Positions 45,218 to 55,638 of a stretch of 64,000 nucleotides of DNA are shown in pieces. This DNA is from Desulfoluna sp. (lineage in GTDB: Bacteria > Desulfobacterota > Desulfobacteria > Desulfobacterales > Desulfolunaceae). Both the position numbers and the translations under genes were made by a program. Under the pieces are notes generated by a model. The model was given only the letters and a program-made list of their open reading frames with translations, was not told where the DNA came from and did not search any database. The stretch covers positions 1 to 64,000 of the forward strand of contig NZ_JAQYWB010000003.1 of the NCBI RefSeq assembly GCF_030145185.1, written 5' to 3'. Each line of letters opens with the position of its first letter. Position 1 is the first letter of the stretch.

Positions 45218-45361
45218 GCGTTCTCCTTCAGGTTCCCAGTTGATGAGGATGATGCGCCTGGTGTACGGGCGACAATCGAGGTGAACATTATTATCATGAA
45301 AGTCGGGTCAGGGGAATGGTTCCCCCTATTTTATGGTGCTCCGGTCGCAGGGGATGGAAAA

Positions 45362-45396
45362 AAAAAGGCCCCGTTCACTGTGAACGGGGCCTTTTT
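45362..45396. terminator. Terminator between oadB and mmdA-like genes
   Basis: GGCCCCGTTCA (45367-45377), 3-nt loop, TGAACGGGGCC (45381-45391), with TTTTT on plus and a run of nine or more Ts on minus. It ends the oadG-oadA-oadB transcript. Confidence 0.93.
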
Positions 45397-45418
45397 ATTT
45401 TTTATTTCGGTGCAGGGA

Positions 45419-46771
45419 TTACCCGCAGAGTGCGAGGAGAACACCTGCGGCCACAGCGGAGCCGATGACACCGGCGACGTTGGGACCCATGGCGTGCATC
45501 AGCAGGAAGTTGTGGGGGTTCTCTTCAACACCCACGCCGTTGACCACACGGGCTGCCATGGGAACGGCAGAGACGCCCGCAGCGCCGATGAGGGGGTTGA
45601 TCTTCTCTTTGCTCATGCGGTTCATCAACTTGGCCAGAAGGACCCCTGCCGCGGTTCCGATGCAAAAGGCAACGAGACCCAGAAGGAGAATCCCGAGGGT
45701 TTCAAGCTGTAAAAATTTTTCTGCGGCCAGCTTGGAGCCTACGGCGATACCCAGCAGGATGGTGACGATGTTGATGAGTTCGTTGGCCGCGGTCTTGGAG
45801 AGTCGCTCCGTCACACCGCACTCCTTGAGCAGGTTGCCGAACATCAGCATTCCGATCAGGGGGGTGGCGTCCGGCAGCAGCACGATACAGATCCCGAGCA
45901 CCATGAGAGGGAAGACAATCTTCTCCACTTTATTGACGTGGCGAAGCTGTTTCATCTCAATGGCCCGTTCCTCCTTGGTGGTGAAGGCCCTCATAATAGG
46001 GGGCTGAATGATGGGCACCAGGGCCATGTAGGAGTATGCGGCAACGGCGATGGCTCCCAGAAGATCCGGCGAGAGCCGTCCCGCCAGGAAGATGGCCGTG
46101 GGGCCGTCCGCGCCTCCAATAATCCCGATGGCTGCGGCGTCCTGCAGGGAGAAGTGGATCCCGGGTACCACCTGGGTCAGCACCAGGGCGCCGATCAGGG
46201 TGGTAAAGATGCCGAACTGAGCCGCGGCTCCGAGGAGCGCGGTTTTCGGGTTGGCGATGAGGGGGCCAAAATCCGTCATGGCACCGACCCCCATGAAGAT
46301 CAACAGGGGAAAGAGCCCTGTCTTGATCCCAAAGGCATAGATCAGCCCCAGAAATCCTTCCGGACCGGCGATGGCTGCCACCGGAATGTTGGCCAGAATG
46401 CCGCCGAAGCCGATGGGGATCAAAAGAAGGGGTTCAAAGCCCTTGCTGATCGCAAGCCAGATGAGGATCCCGCCCACGATGATCATGATGAGCTGGCCGA
46501 TGCCCAGGGGAATCAGCTGGTGATCGCCGCTTTTTTTGTCGGCAAAAATCTCTTTGGCACCATTGACAAAGGCGTTCAGGCCCGTGCTTTTCCAGAGTTT
46601 TTCCACCTTTCCCATGGAGGCGTCCGAGGCATCCGAGGCGGGCGCCGGGGCCGGTGCGCTGGCTGCGCTCGCCATGGAGATCCCGGTGAAGAGGCAGAGA
46701 GCGAGAATCGCTGCCACAATCGCCAGGGGCCGGGTGGAGAACTTTTTTGTGTATCTCATATCTCGAGTCAT
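45419..46771 (-). CDS. oadB: Na+-translocating decarboxylase beta subunit (OadB/MmdB/GcdB family)
   Basis: 450 residues. The membrane core (about 75-450) has the conserved [17 protein letters not shown] segment (essential Asp) and [11 protein letters not shown] / [14 protein letters not shown] near the end. This subunit decarboxylates carboxybiotin and pumps Na+ outward. It carries an extra N-terminal part: a hydrophobic signal-like helix (15-37), an Ala/Pro linker and a short soluble region, lengthening it beyond the usual 375-435 residues. A second ATG at residue 5 is possible. Confidence 0.93.
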   Translation of the reverse strand: MTRDMRYTKKFSTRPLAIVAAILALCLFTGISMASAASAPAPAPASDASDASMGKVEKLWKSTGLNAFVNGAKEIFADKKSGDHQLIPLGIGQLIMIIVGGILIWLAISKGFEPLLLIPIGFGGILANIPVAAIAGPEGFLGLIYAFGIKTGLFPLLIFMGVGAMTDFGPLIANPKTALLGAAAQFGIFTTLIGALVLTQVVPGIHFSLQDAAAIGIIGGADGPTAIFLAGRLSPDLLGAIAVAAYSYMALVPIIQPPIMRAFTTKEERAIEMKQLRHVNKVEKIVFPLMVLGICIVLLPDATPLIGMLMFGNLLKECGVTERLSKTAANELINIVTILLGIAVGSKLAAEKFLQLETLGILLLGLVAFCIGTAAGVLLAKLMNRMSKEKINPLIGAAGVSAVPMAARVVNGVGVEENPHNFLLMHAMGPNVAGVIGSAVAAGVLLALCG

Positions 46772-46828
46772 GGTTCTATCCTGTCCATTCAGTCGTTGAA
46801 GGCATAAAGAGTGCGTGGGTCAATTACC

Positions 46829-48892
46829 TCAGGCAATGGTGACCAGGCTCTGGCCGGAGGCCACCTGATCGCCGGCAGAAACCGATACACAGGTCACGGT
46901 GCCGTCCACAGGTGCCTTGACCTCCACTTCCATCTTCATGGCTTCCTGAACGAGCAGGGTATCCCCGGCTTTTACGGCAGACCCATTGTCAACCAGGACT
47001 TTTATGACGGCACCGGGCATCTGGGCTGTCACCTCTTCCCCGGGGCCTGTGGGAGCCGCAGGGGCTGCCACGACAACGCCGGGAGCGCCTTCGGTTTGAA
47101 TCTGGATGAGGAGCTGGTCAGCGTTCACCTGATCGCCGGTGGCGACAAGGAGCTCAACAACGGTGCCACCCATGGGGGCTTTCACCTCCACTTCCATCTT
47201 CATGGCTTCCTGAACAAGCAGGGTGTCTCCGGCGTTGACCTTCGTGCCTTTGGCAACCAGGATACGAACGACGGCGCCGGGCATCTGGGCCTTGACGGCT
47301 TCGATGGCGCCGGGGGTCGTGGTGACCGCCGCAGGCGCTGCGGCCAGTCCTTCAGCGACGTTGACGTTGTATGCCTTGCCGTTGACCACGGCGGTGTCGC
47401 CGTCGAGTTTGACGGTGTAGGTGCTGCCGCCTACCGTGACGGTGTAGCCTTCAGGGGCTGCTTTGGTTTCGGCTTTTGCCGCTTCAGGGACATTTTTGCG
47501 GACCCCGAGGGTGGCTTTGCCGAGGAGATAATTGATGCCCTTGTCACCGCAGGAGGCGGTGATGAAGAGGTTCTCATCGGTAACGGGCAGCCCGCTTTCT
47601 TCGAGTTTCTTCTGCGCACAGCCGAGTCCCTTGGTGGGGTCTTCTTCGTTGATATCTAAGGGGCTGCGTGTGGTGGGCTCAAGGCCCAGCTGCTCGGAGG
47701 CGATCTTGATGATCTCGGGATCGGGGGCGACCGGGGTCTTGCCGAAGTAGCCGAGGACCATTTTTCCGTAGCCTTCGGCGACTTTGTTCCATTTGCCCAT
47801 CATGACGTTGTTAAACGCCTGCTGGAAATAGAACTGGCTGACCGGGGTCACGGAGGTGCCGAAGCCGCCGCGACGGACCACTTCGTCCATGGCTCCGATC
47901 ACTTCGGGGAAGCGGTCCATGATGTTGTTGTCGCGCATCATCTGAGAGTTCGCCGTCAGGGCGCCGCCCGGCATGGGAGACCAGGGAATGATGGGCTCGA
48001 CCGCTTTGGCTTCGGGAGGCAGGAAGTAGTCTTTCATGCACTCCTTGAACACTTCTTCGGCTTCGCGGATCTTGTCGATGTCCACGTCAAGCTCGTAGTC
48101 GGTGCCTCTCAAGGCATGCCACATCGTCATGATGTCTGGCTGGCAGGTTCCGCCGGAGCAGGGGGCCATGGAGAGGTCAATCACGTCGACGCCTGCCTCG
48201 ATAGCGGCCTTGTAGCCGATGACACCGATTCCGGCGGTGTCGTGTGTGTGGAACTGAACGGGGATATCCGCAGGGATAATCTCCTTGGCCCTTTTGATGG
48301 TCTCGTACACAGTGGCCGGAAAGCTGGTGCCAGAGGCGTCTTTAAAGCAGATAGAGTGGTAAGGAATGTCTGCATCCATGATCTGCTTGAGCATGTTGAC
48401 GTAGAAGTCTGCGTCGTGTGCGCCGGTGCAGCCGGGAGGCAGGGCCATCATGGAGATGACCACCTGGTGCTTGAGACCGGCTTCGGCGATGCACTGCCCG
48501 CTGTAGATGAGGTTGTTGACGTCGTTTAATGCATCAAAGTTACGGATGGAGCTGATTCCGTGCTTTTTGAACATTTCGGCGTGCAGCTTGATGACGTCCT
48601 TGGGCTGTGAGTCCAGCGCCACCACGTTGATGCCGCGGGCCAGGGTCTGCAGGTCTGCGTCGGGACCGGCCGTCGCGCGGAAACGGTCCATCATGTCAAA
48701 GGCGCACTCGTTGCTGTAAAAGTAGAGTGACTGAAAACGAGCGCCACCGCCTGCTTCAAAGTAGTTGCAGCCCGCAGCCGTTGCGGCTTCCACGGCGGGC
48801 ATAAAATCGTCAGTAAAAACGCGCGCTCCGTAGACCGACTGAAAACCATCACGAAACGCTGTATTCATAAAACGAACTAATTTCTTAGCCAT
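46829..48892 (-). CDS. oadA: OadA/5S-type carboxyltransferase with two tandem biotinyl domains
   Basis: 687 residues. Residues 1 to about 460 form a pyruvate/oxaloacetate carboxyltransferase TIM barrel (CFKDASG, HTHDTAG); the usual LRDAHQS near the N-terminus reads FRDGFQS. After an Ala/Pro linker there are two complete biotinyl domains, each with VQEAMKMEVEVKAP: predicted biotin lysines K565 and K653. Such enzymes normally carry one. ATG 48892 follows AAGGGGATAAAAGATT, 17 bp after oadG. With oadB and an mmdA-like gene next door, it could pass carboxyl between oxaloacetate/pyruvate and methylmalonyl/propionyl-CoA or to the Na+ pump. Confidence 0.92.
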   Translation of the reverse strand: MAKKLVRFMNTAFRDGFQSVYGARVFTDDFMPAVEAATAAGCNYFEAGGGARFQSLYFYSNECAFDMMDRFRATAGPDADLQTLARGINVVALDSQPKDVIKLHAEMFKKHGISSIRNFDALNDVNNLIYSGQCIAEAGLKHQVVISMMALPPGCTGAHDADFYVNMLKQIMDADIPYHSICFKDASGTSFPATVYETIKRAKEIIPADIPVQFHTHDTAGIGVIGYKAAIEAGVDVIDLSMAPCSGGTCQPDIMTMWHALRGTDYELDVDIDKIREAEEVFKECMKDYFLPPEAKAVEPIIPWSPMPGGALTANSQMMRDNNIMDRFPEVIGAMDEVVRRGGFGTSVTPVSQFYFQQAFNNVMMGKWNKVAEGYGKMVLGYFGKTPVAPDPEIIKIASEQLGLEPTTRSPLDINEEDPTKGLGCAQKKLEESGLPVTDENLFITASCGDKGINYLLGKATLGVRKNVPEAAKAETKAAPEGYTVTVGGSTYTVKLDGDTAVVNGKAYNVNVAEGLAAAPAAVTTTPGAIEAVKAQMPGAVVRILVAKGTKVNAGDTLLVQEAMKMEVEVKAPMGGTVVELLVATGDQVNADQLLIQIQTEGAPGVVVAAPAAPTGPGEEVTAQMPGAVIKVLVDNGSAVKAGDTLLVQEAMKMEVEVKAPVDGTVTCVSVSAGDQVASGQSLVTIA

Positions 48893-48909
48893 AATCTTTT
48901 ATCCCCTTA

Positions 48910-49146
48910 TTAGCTGCGCGCGCAGGCTTTAACAGCCGCAATGGCCACCGCGATCTCCGCCAGGTCATCTCCCGCCTGTTGGAATGTTGCGGCTCTTGGT
49001 TTTCCCAAAGGTCTACCCGTCACATCGGCATCGGTAAAACGCTTCAGTACCTTTGCCGAGATCATCATGGCAAAGACCAAGAGAGTCAGAAACGCGAAGA
49101 CCACTCCCATGCCTGCAACCATCAATCCCAGACCTTCAACAATCAT
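48910..49146 (-). CDS. oadG: Na+-translocating decarboxylase gamma subunit (OadG-like)
   Basis: 78 residues with one membrane helix (LMVAGMGVVFAFLTLLVFAMM), the usual N-terminal feature of OadG, then a short hydrophilic tail with an Ala-rich end (AEIAVAIAAVKA). It anchors the carboxyltransferase to the beta subunit. TGGAGGGGATAGAGT precedes the ATG. First gene of oadG-A-B. Confidence 0.88.
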   Translation of the reverse strand: MIVEGLGLMVAGMGVVFAFLTLLVFAMMISAKVLKRFTDADVTGRPLGKPRAATFQQAGDDLAEIAVAIAAVKACARS

Positions 49147-49824
49147 ACTCTATCCCCTCCACATAATAATCGATGTCTTTCATCTTCGGCGCTTCATCTC
49201 AGTGTGATGAATACGTGGGGTCGACGGTGCGGCCGATACATCCCACGGAAGGCAAAGCCACGCCCGGTGCGAAAGCATCTTTTCTCATGATGATGCCTTA
49301 AAAAAGGGGCATCAATGTATGCCGAATGGCACCTGCCCGTATCCCATCGGGCAGGAGGCACTCACGCATCAATTTCTATATCAATAAGGAGAAATCATTC
49401 CCCTTAAAAAAGACAGCAGATAATGGATCCATGGAGGCAGTACTCCCTTATGGTGAAAATCATCACCTTGGAAGAGGCGCCCGTTTCTTTTTTTATCGTC
49501 AGACGTAGGCTGAATATGTCGTCCAGATCGAGGCTACGGCCATCGTGGCACTTAAAGTATATTACTAGAATCGAATAATTTGATATATTCTCAGGGTAAT
49601 GTCAAGTAAAAAAATACTGTGCTATTGTAAGATGATACCTTGGAAATCACCTGGGACGAGGGGGGCGGTAACTTGGCAAGCCTCGGGAATCATGACCCCT
49701 TATCGGCTCGAAAACTCTGTTTTCGGTGGGCTGCGGGTGATGTGGATGTCGTCGCAGGGAGGAGGATAATGAATATGATATAGGTTAGTTATTTTTTTGC
49801 GAGGGGTGTGGCGAATTGATGAAA
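49147..49824. other. Spacer upstream of oadG
   Basis: About 680 bp, must contain the oad promoter. A TTGACA (minus strand, around 49608-49603) is present but no good -10 lies at 16-18 nt. No family repeats or open frames of note. Confidence 0.35.
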
Positions 49825-49860
49825 AAGCGGAAAGATATACGAGTAAACATCTTTCCGCTT
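49825..49860 (-). terminator. Terminator after the aminotransferase gene
   Basis: AAGCGGAAAGAT and ATCTTTCCGCTT (12-bp stem, 12-nt loop) followed on minus by TTTTTC. It lies 56 bp past the stop codon. Confidence 0.85.
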
Positions 49861-49915
49861 GATAATCATCCGAAGACAGCCTGAAAGTTGTTGACGAGCC
49901 TCCATAAAATGCATT

Positions 49916-51097
49916 TTATTTGTACTTTTTCATGACCTTGGCAAATCCAGGGAGGGCTCCTGTGATCGTTTTTTCATCGACGCAGAAGGAGATTCGGAAA
50001 TGGCCCGGGCCGACAAAGCCGCTGCCGGGGACGACAAGGATCAGCTCTTCTTGAAGTTCGCTCACAAAGGCGACATCATCGTCGATGGGGGCTTTGGGGA
50101 AGAGGTAGAAGGCGCCCTTGGGGGCTGTGAACTCGTAACCGGCGTCGGTGAGGCCGTCAACAAGCAGCTGGCGGTTTTTTTCATAAGGCGTCATGTCTAC
50201 GTTGACGCCCTGAAGCTCTGCAATCACCCGCTGCATGATGGCCGGGGCGTTGACATACCCCAGGATACGGTTGCACAGGGCCAGTCCGCCCACGAAAATG
50301 CCCTTTCCTTCAAACCCAGGATGCATGGCGATGTAACCGATGCGCTCGCCGGGAATGGAAATATCCTTGGAGTAGGAGGTCACCACCACGCTGTTGACAT
50401 AACTCGTCATGATTGAGGGCACGGAGATGCCGTCGTAGGTGATTTTTCGGTACGGTTCGTCGGAGATAAGAACAATGGGGTGGCCGATGTCCTGGCTTTT
50501 GCGTGCGAGCATTTCCCCTAAGGCATCAAGGCTGGCCTTGTCATACACCTGGCCGGTGGGGTTGTTGGGGGTGTTGATCAGGACCGCTTTGGTCTTTTTG
50601 CAGACGGCCTCCTCAAGGGTGGCCAGATTCAGGGTGAAGTCCGGATTGGTTTTGACAGCTTTTACCACGCCGCCGTGGTTGTCGGCGTAGAAGTTGTACT
50701 CCACAAAATAAGGCGCCGGGCAGATTACCTCATCCCCGGGGTCAAGGAGGGTCTTGAGGACCACATTCAAGGCACCGGCCGCTCCGCAGGTCATGATGAT
50801 GTCGTTTTCATCTAAGGTGACCTCCTGCTGGGCTGAGACAAACTCAGCCACCGAGGCGCGGACAAAGGGGTACCCGGTGTTGGGCATGTAGGAGTGGATG
50901 CCTTCGCCCGACGACGCGGCCACCTTCATGAGGGTCTCTTTAAACGCCGCAGGGGGGGCCAGGTAGGGGTTGCCGAGGCTGAAGTCGTACACCTTGTCTG
51001 CGCCGTGCTCTGCCTTGAGGCGGGCCCCCTCCTCAAACATCTTGCGGATGAATGATGATTTCTCGATGGCACCCTTGATCTTTGTCGAAATGGTCAT
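49916..51097 (-). CDS. Class I/II (aspartate-type) aminotransferase
   Basis: 393 residues, PLP-dependent fold type I. GNPYLAPP near the N-terminus, NTPNNPTGQVYDK, SDEPYRKITYDG and the lysine motif SYSKDISIPGERIGY are clear. It transfers amino groups between an amino acid and a 2-oxo acid; the exact substrate cannot be read from sequence. ATG at 51097 with ACCGGAGGATTCC is chosen over the frame start at 51160. It stands alone with its own terminator. Confidence 0.9.
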   Translation of the reverse strand: MTISTKIKGAIEKSSFIRKMFEEGARLKAEHGADKVYDFSLGNPYLAPPAAFKETLMKVAASSGEGIHSYMPNTGYPFVRASVAEFVSAQQEVTLDENDIIMTCGAAGALNVVLKTLLDPGDEVICPAPYFVEYNFYADNHGGVVKAVKTNPDFTLNLATLEEAVCKKTKAVLINTPNNPTGQVYDKASLDALGEMLARKSQDIGHPIVLISDEPYRKITYDGISVPSIMTSYVNSVVVTSYSKDISIPGERIGYIAMHPGFEGKGIFVGGLALCNRILGYVNAPAIMQRVIAELQGVNVDMTPYEKNRQLLVDGLTDAGYEFTAPKGAFYLFPKAPIDDDVAFVSELQEELILVVPGSGFVGPGHFRISFCVDEKTITGALPGFAKVMKKYK

Positions 51098-51837
51098 GGA
51101 ATCCTCCGGTCCGTGGAATTTGAATGAAGCCTGATGAACCACGAAGCCCAAGAAGGACATGAAAATAACAGGGGGGTTCCTCGGGCGTGTGCTTCGTGGC
51201 GCAATGTTTTTTGCTGTCCAGCCGATCTGTTTGCAGCAAACCGAACGGGATGTTTGATGAGATCGACTGAAGTACTTTTATTTCACAGGATGCGGAAAGA
51301 AATCAAAGAAATTTATCCATGAAGCGGAATGGGGGAGGACAAATCGGGGAGGGGGCAGGGTAAATTTCTGAGAGTGTTGGGTCGGATCGTACGCGTGCGA
51401 ACCGTCTTCGCGGGATAAGCCACCTTGATTCGAGACACATGGTGAGTAAGCATACCCTGCGCCTCGTAAAAGCATGATGAATACGAAGCGGTCCTCCGGG
51501 ATACACGAAGGACGCTGCGTGTTCTTCACCGCTGCAACCCGTTCTCAAGGTGATTCTATTGGCAGTGGCGTCGCCACCCTTGCCACCAGAGGTCTTCTGG
51601 TTAAGGTCGTCAACAGCCAGCGTGAATCCAAATGAGTGTTGGAGTGCGCACAGGGTTCCCCCAATCAATGGGTCGTACAAAGGGTGTTCTGTTTTATAAT
51701 GATAAAGCAGCACATCGGTCCCCACGTCTCCTGCAGTGGGGGAAGATGATACGGATCATGGCCTGTTAACCTGTTTTTGATCTGGCACATCTCGCCGGAG
51801 TCACCCAGGTTAAAGATACCTTTGGCCACAGGCTAGG
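51098..51837. other. Spacer upstream of the aminotransferase without genes
   Basis: 740 bp holding the aminotransferase promoter. Short open frames here have no protein character. A GCCGGAG fragment near 51795 may be a decayed family-A end that once paired with the arm at 51838-51927. Confidence 0.35.
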
Positions 51838-51927
51838 TCATCAGCGAATGTGAACACCCTGAGGAACGAAGGGTGAGAGCATTCGCAACCTGCTTTCAAG
51901 GTGGCACACCTTGCCGCCGGAGGCTTG
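51838..51927 (-). repeat. Family-A arm directly after the tgt stop codon
   Basis: Inverse A2 form: CAGCGAATGTGA, CCCTGAGGAACGAAGGGTG, GCATTCGCAACC, GCTTTCAAGGTGGCACACC, TTGCCGCCGGAGGC. The end is 4-5 bp from the tgt stop codon, so the tgt mRNA continues straight into the hairpin. Confidence 0.85.
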
Positions 51928-51930
51928 CTT

Positions 51931-53521
<1,591 letters not shown>

Positions 53522-53525
53522 GCCT

Positions 53526-54578
53526 TTAGTCAATAAACATCGCGTCGCCGTAGCTGAAGAAGCGGTATTTTTGCTTAACGGCTTCTTCGTAGGCTCGGAA
53601 GATGGTGTCCCGTCCGGCGAAGGCAGAGACGAGCATGAGCAGGGTCGACTCCGGGGTATGGAAGTTGGTGACCATGGCGTCCACACATTTGAACTGATAG
53701 CCGGGGTAGATGAAGATGTTGCAGGGGCCAGCGTCGGGGGCGAGGGTACCGTCTTCGGCGGTGGCGAACTCCAGGGTGCGCACGGAGGTGGTGCCCACGG
53801 CGACCACGCGGCGGCCTTCGGCTTTGGCTTTGTTGACGGCGTCGGCCGTCTCTTGCGGGACTTCGTACCACTCGGTGTGGATGGCGTGGTCCCGGATATC
53901 GTCCACCCGGACGGGTTCGAAGGTGCCATAGCCCACATGGAGGGTGAGCTCGGCAATCTCCACCCCTTTTTCACGAAGGGTCTGCATGAGCGCGTCCGTG
54001 AAGTGGAGCCCTGCGGTGGGCGCGGCCACGGCGCCTCGGTTTTTGGCGTAGACCGTCTGGTAGGTCTTTTTGTCAAAGGCGTCGGCGTCCCGCTTGATGT
54101 AAGGGGGCAGGGGCATTTTTCCGTAGGCTTCGAGCTGGGCGTCGAAGTCGCCCTCGGTGAGAAACCGGAGGCGGTAGATACCCTGGTCAAAGTGCTCCAC
54201 CACGGCCGAGAACCCGTCTCCAAAAGAGATGAGGGTGCCGGGTTTGACGCGCTTGGAGGCTTTGAGGAGGCATCGGCAGGAGAAGTCCCCGCTCGCATTT
54301 TTTGCAGCCATGCCTTCCCGGTAGTCCAGGATCAAGACCTCTACTTTTCCGCCGCTTGCTTTGTGGCCGATGAGCCGGGCGGGGATGACGCTGGTATTGT
54401 TCACCACCAGAAGATCCCCTTGATTAAGGAGGCCTTTGATGTCGGTAAAATGGCTGTGGTGAAGTGCACCGGTTTTGCGCTCCAGATGGAGGAGCCGTGA
54501 GTCGGTGCGGGTTTTTTCCGGGTGACGGGCAATGAGCGCCTCCGGAAGATCAAATTGGTAATCACTGAGTTGGTACAT
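53526..54578 (-). CDS. queA: S-adenosylmethionine:tRNA ribosyltransferase-isomerase
   Basis: 350 residues. FDLPEALIARHP near the N-terminus, AAPTAGLHFT, HVGYGTFEPV and VTNFHTPESTLLMLVSAF are classic QueA segments. It converts preQ1 to epoxyqueuosine on tRNA. Its ATG lies 3 bp after the stop of the DUF2065 gene with GTAAGAG upstream, indicating coupling. Confidence 0.96.
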   Translation of the reverse strand: MYQLSDYQFDLPEALIARHPEKTRTDSRLLHLERKTGALHHSHFTDIKGLLNQGDLLVVNNTSVIPARLIGHKASGGKVEVLILDYREGMAAKNASGDFSCRCLLKASKRVKPGTLISFGDGFSAVVEHFDQGIYRLRFLTEGDFDAQLEAYGKMPLPPYIKRDADAFDKKTYQTVYAKNRGAVAAPTAGLHFTDALMQTLREKGVEIAELTLHVGYGTFEPVRVDDIRDHAIHTEWYEVPQETADAVNKAKAEGRRVVAVGTTSVRTLEFATAEDGTLAPDAGPCNIFIYPGYQFKCVDAMVTNFHTPESTLLMLVSAFAGRDTIFRAYEEAVKQKYRFFSYGDAMFID

Positions 54579-54581
54579 CTC

Positions 54582-54767
54582 TTACATATTCCCCAGGTAG
54601 ACGAGGGCAAGCCCTCCAAGCATCATAAACAGTCCCATCCTTCGCAGGAGGTTTTCCGGCTGCGTGGCCAGGGTCAGAATGATCTGGCGTGCCTTGTTTG
54701 GGAATCCGAACCAGGGAAGTCCCTCGATGATCATCACCATTCCGATAACGCAGAGAAAATATTTCAT
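54582..54767 (-). CDS. DUF2065-family small membrane protein (YjeT-like)
   Basis: 61 residues with two membrane helices (about 2-14 and 43-58) around a short loop containing EGLPWFGFPNKAR; this matches the small DUF2065 inner-membrane proteins, whose function is unknown. ATG 54767 has a weak AGG site. It leads the DUF2065-queA-tgt unit. Confidence 0.8.
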   Translation of the reverse strand: MKYFLCVIGMVMIIEGLPWFGFPNKARQIILTLATQPENLLRRMGLFMMLGGLALVYLGNM

Positions 54768-55103
54768 AAGGCCTGTGTTGCGTTTGCTGGCATCCCGGTC
54801 AGGGTGGGCCACATGCGTGGGGTAGCCTGGACGGGATGACGGTTTCTGTATCCTTCATTAGGATGCCTCTGGACCCTGTTTCTACTGCGACGGGCCTGGC
54901 ATGAACCGGCATCAAAACAGTTTGAAAACCTATATTTATAGTATGGGGTGCGGGGTTTGTCAAAATCAATATAAGCGGTGGGGCCGGAAGGGGCATTCAG
55001 AGGTGGGGCTTAAGGGGGGTATGCACCTGGAAAAGACGCCGAAGCACCCGTTTTCAAAGGGACTCCTTTGGCTGCTGGTCGGGTGTTTTTTGTTATCAAA
55101 AAG

Positions 55104-55497
55104 GTAACTGTTCAACCCATGAAAAGCAGCCTCCGGCGGCAAGGTGGCGCCACCTTGAAAGCGGGTTTGCGAATGCTCTATCGGTGTCGGAACTCTCAGT
55201 GCCTCGCATCCGCATTCGCGTGAAGTGCGAGGAAACGCACAGTGCGTAACAAACGCGTGGGCTGTAGGTGTTCAGAATCCAATTCAACCGTTGACTATAA
55301 CCGGAATAACTCCGGCGGCAAGGTGGCGCCATCTTGAAAGCGGGTTTGCGAATGCTCTATCATTGTCGAAATTCTCAGGACCTCGCATCCACATTTTGTT
55401 CGACGTGAATCTGAGATAGGTATGAAGACCTGTTTATCAAACTTTTCAAAAGTTTGGTCCCCGGCAGGGCCGCCGGAGGCGTCAGCTCAATAGTGAC
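55104..55497. mobile_element. MITE-like element with IS66-type ends carrying family-A and B repeats
   Basis: Left end GTAACTGTTCAAC (55104-55116) and right end GCTCAATAGTGAC (55485-55497) are imperfect inverted repeats, each 11/13 to the perfect ends of the element at 63612-63978. TCAAAAAG occurs exactly on both outer sides (55096-55103 and 55498-55505), an 8-bp target duplication. IS66-family elements have GTAA ends and 8-bp duplications. Inside are two direct family-A copies (55127-55230, 55308-55400) and an inverted family-B copy (55429-55480), and no gene. The flanking spacer (54768-55103) holds nothing else. Confidence 0.8.
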
Positions 55498-55638
55498 TCA
55501 AAAAGAGCGGTATGGGCGAATAAGGGTTTGTCATGAAACCTTAAATCCATTATAATCCATACTTTTAAATATTCACCGGCCTCTTTTTGTGAGGGGCCGG
55601 TTCTTTATGATGGTACCGTCCCTGAAGTGGAGTCAGAT

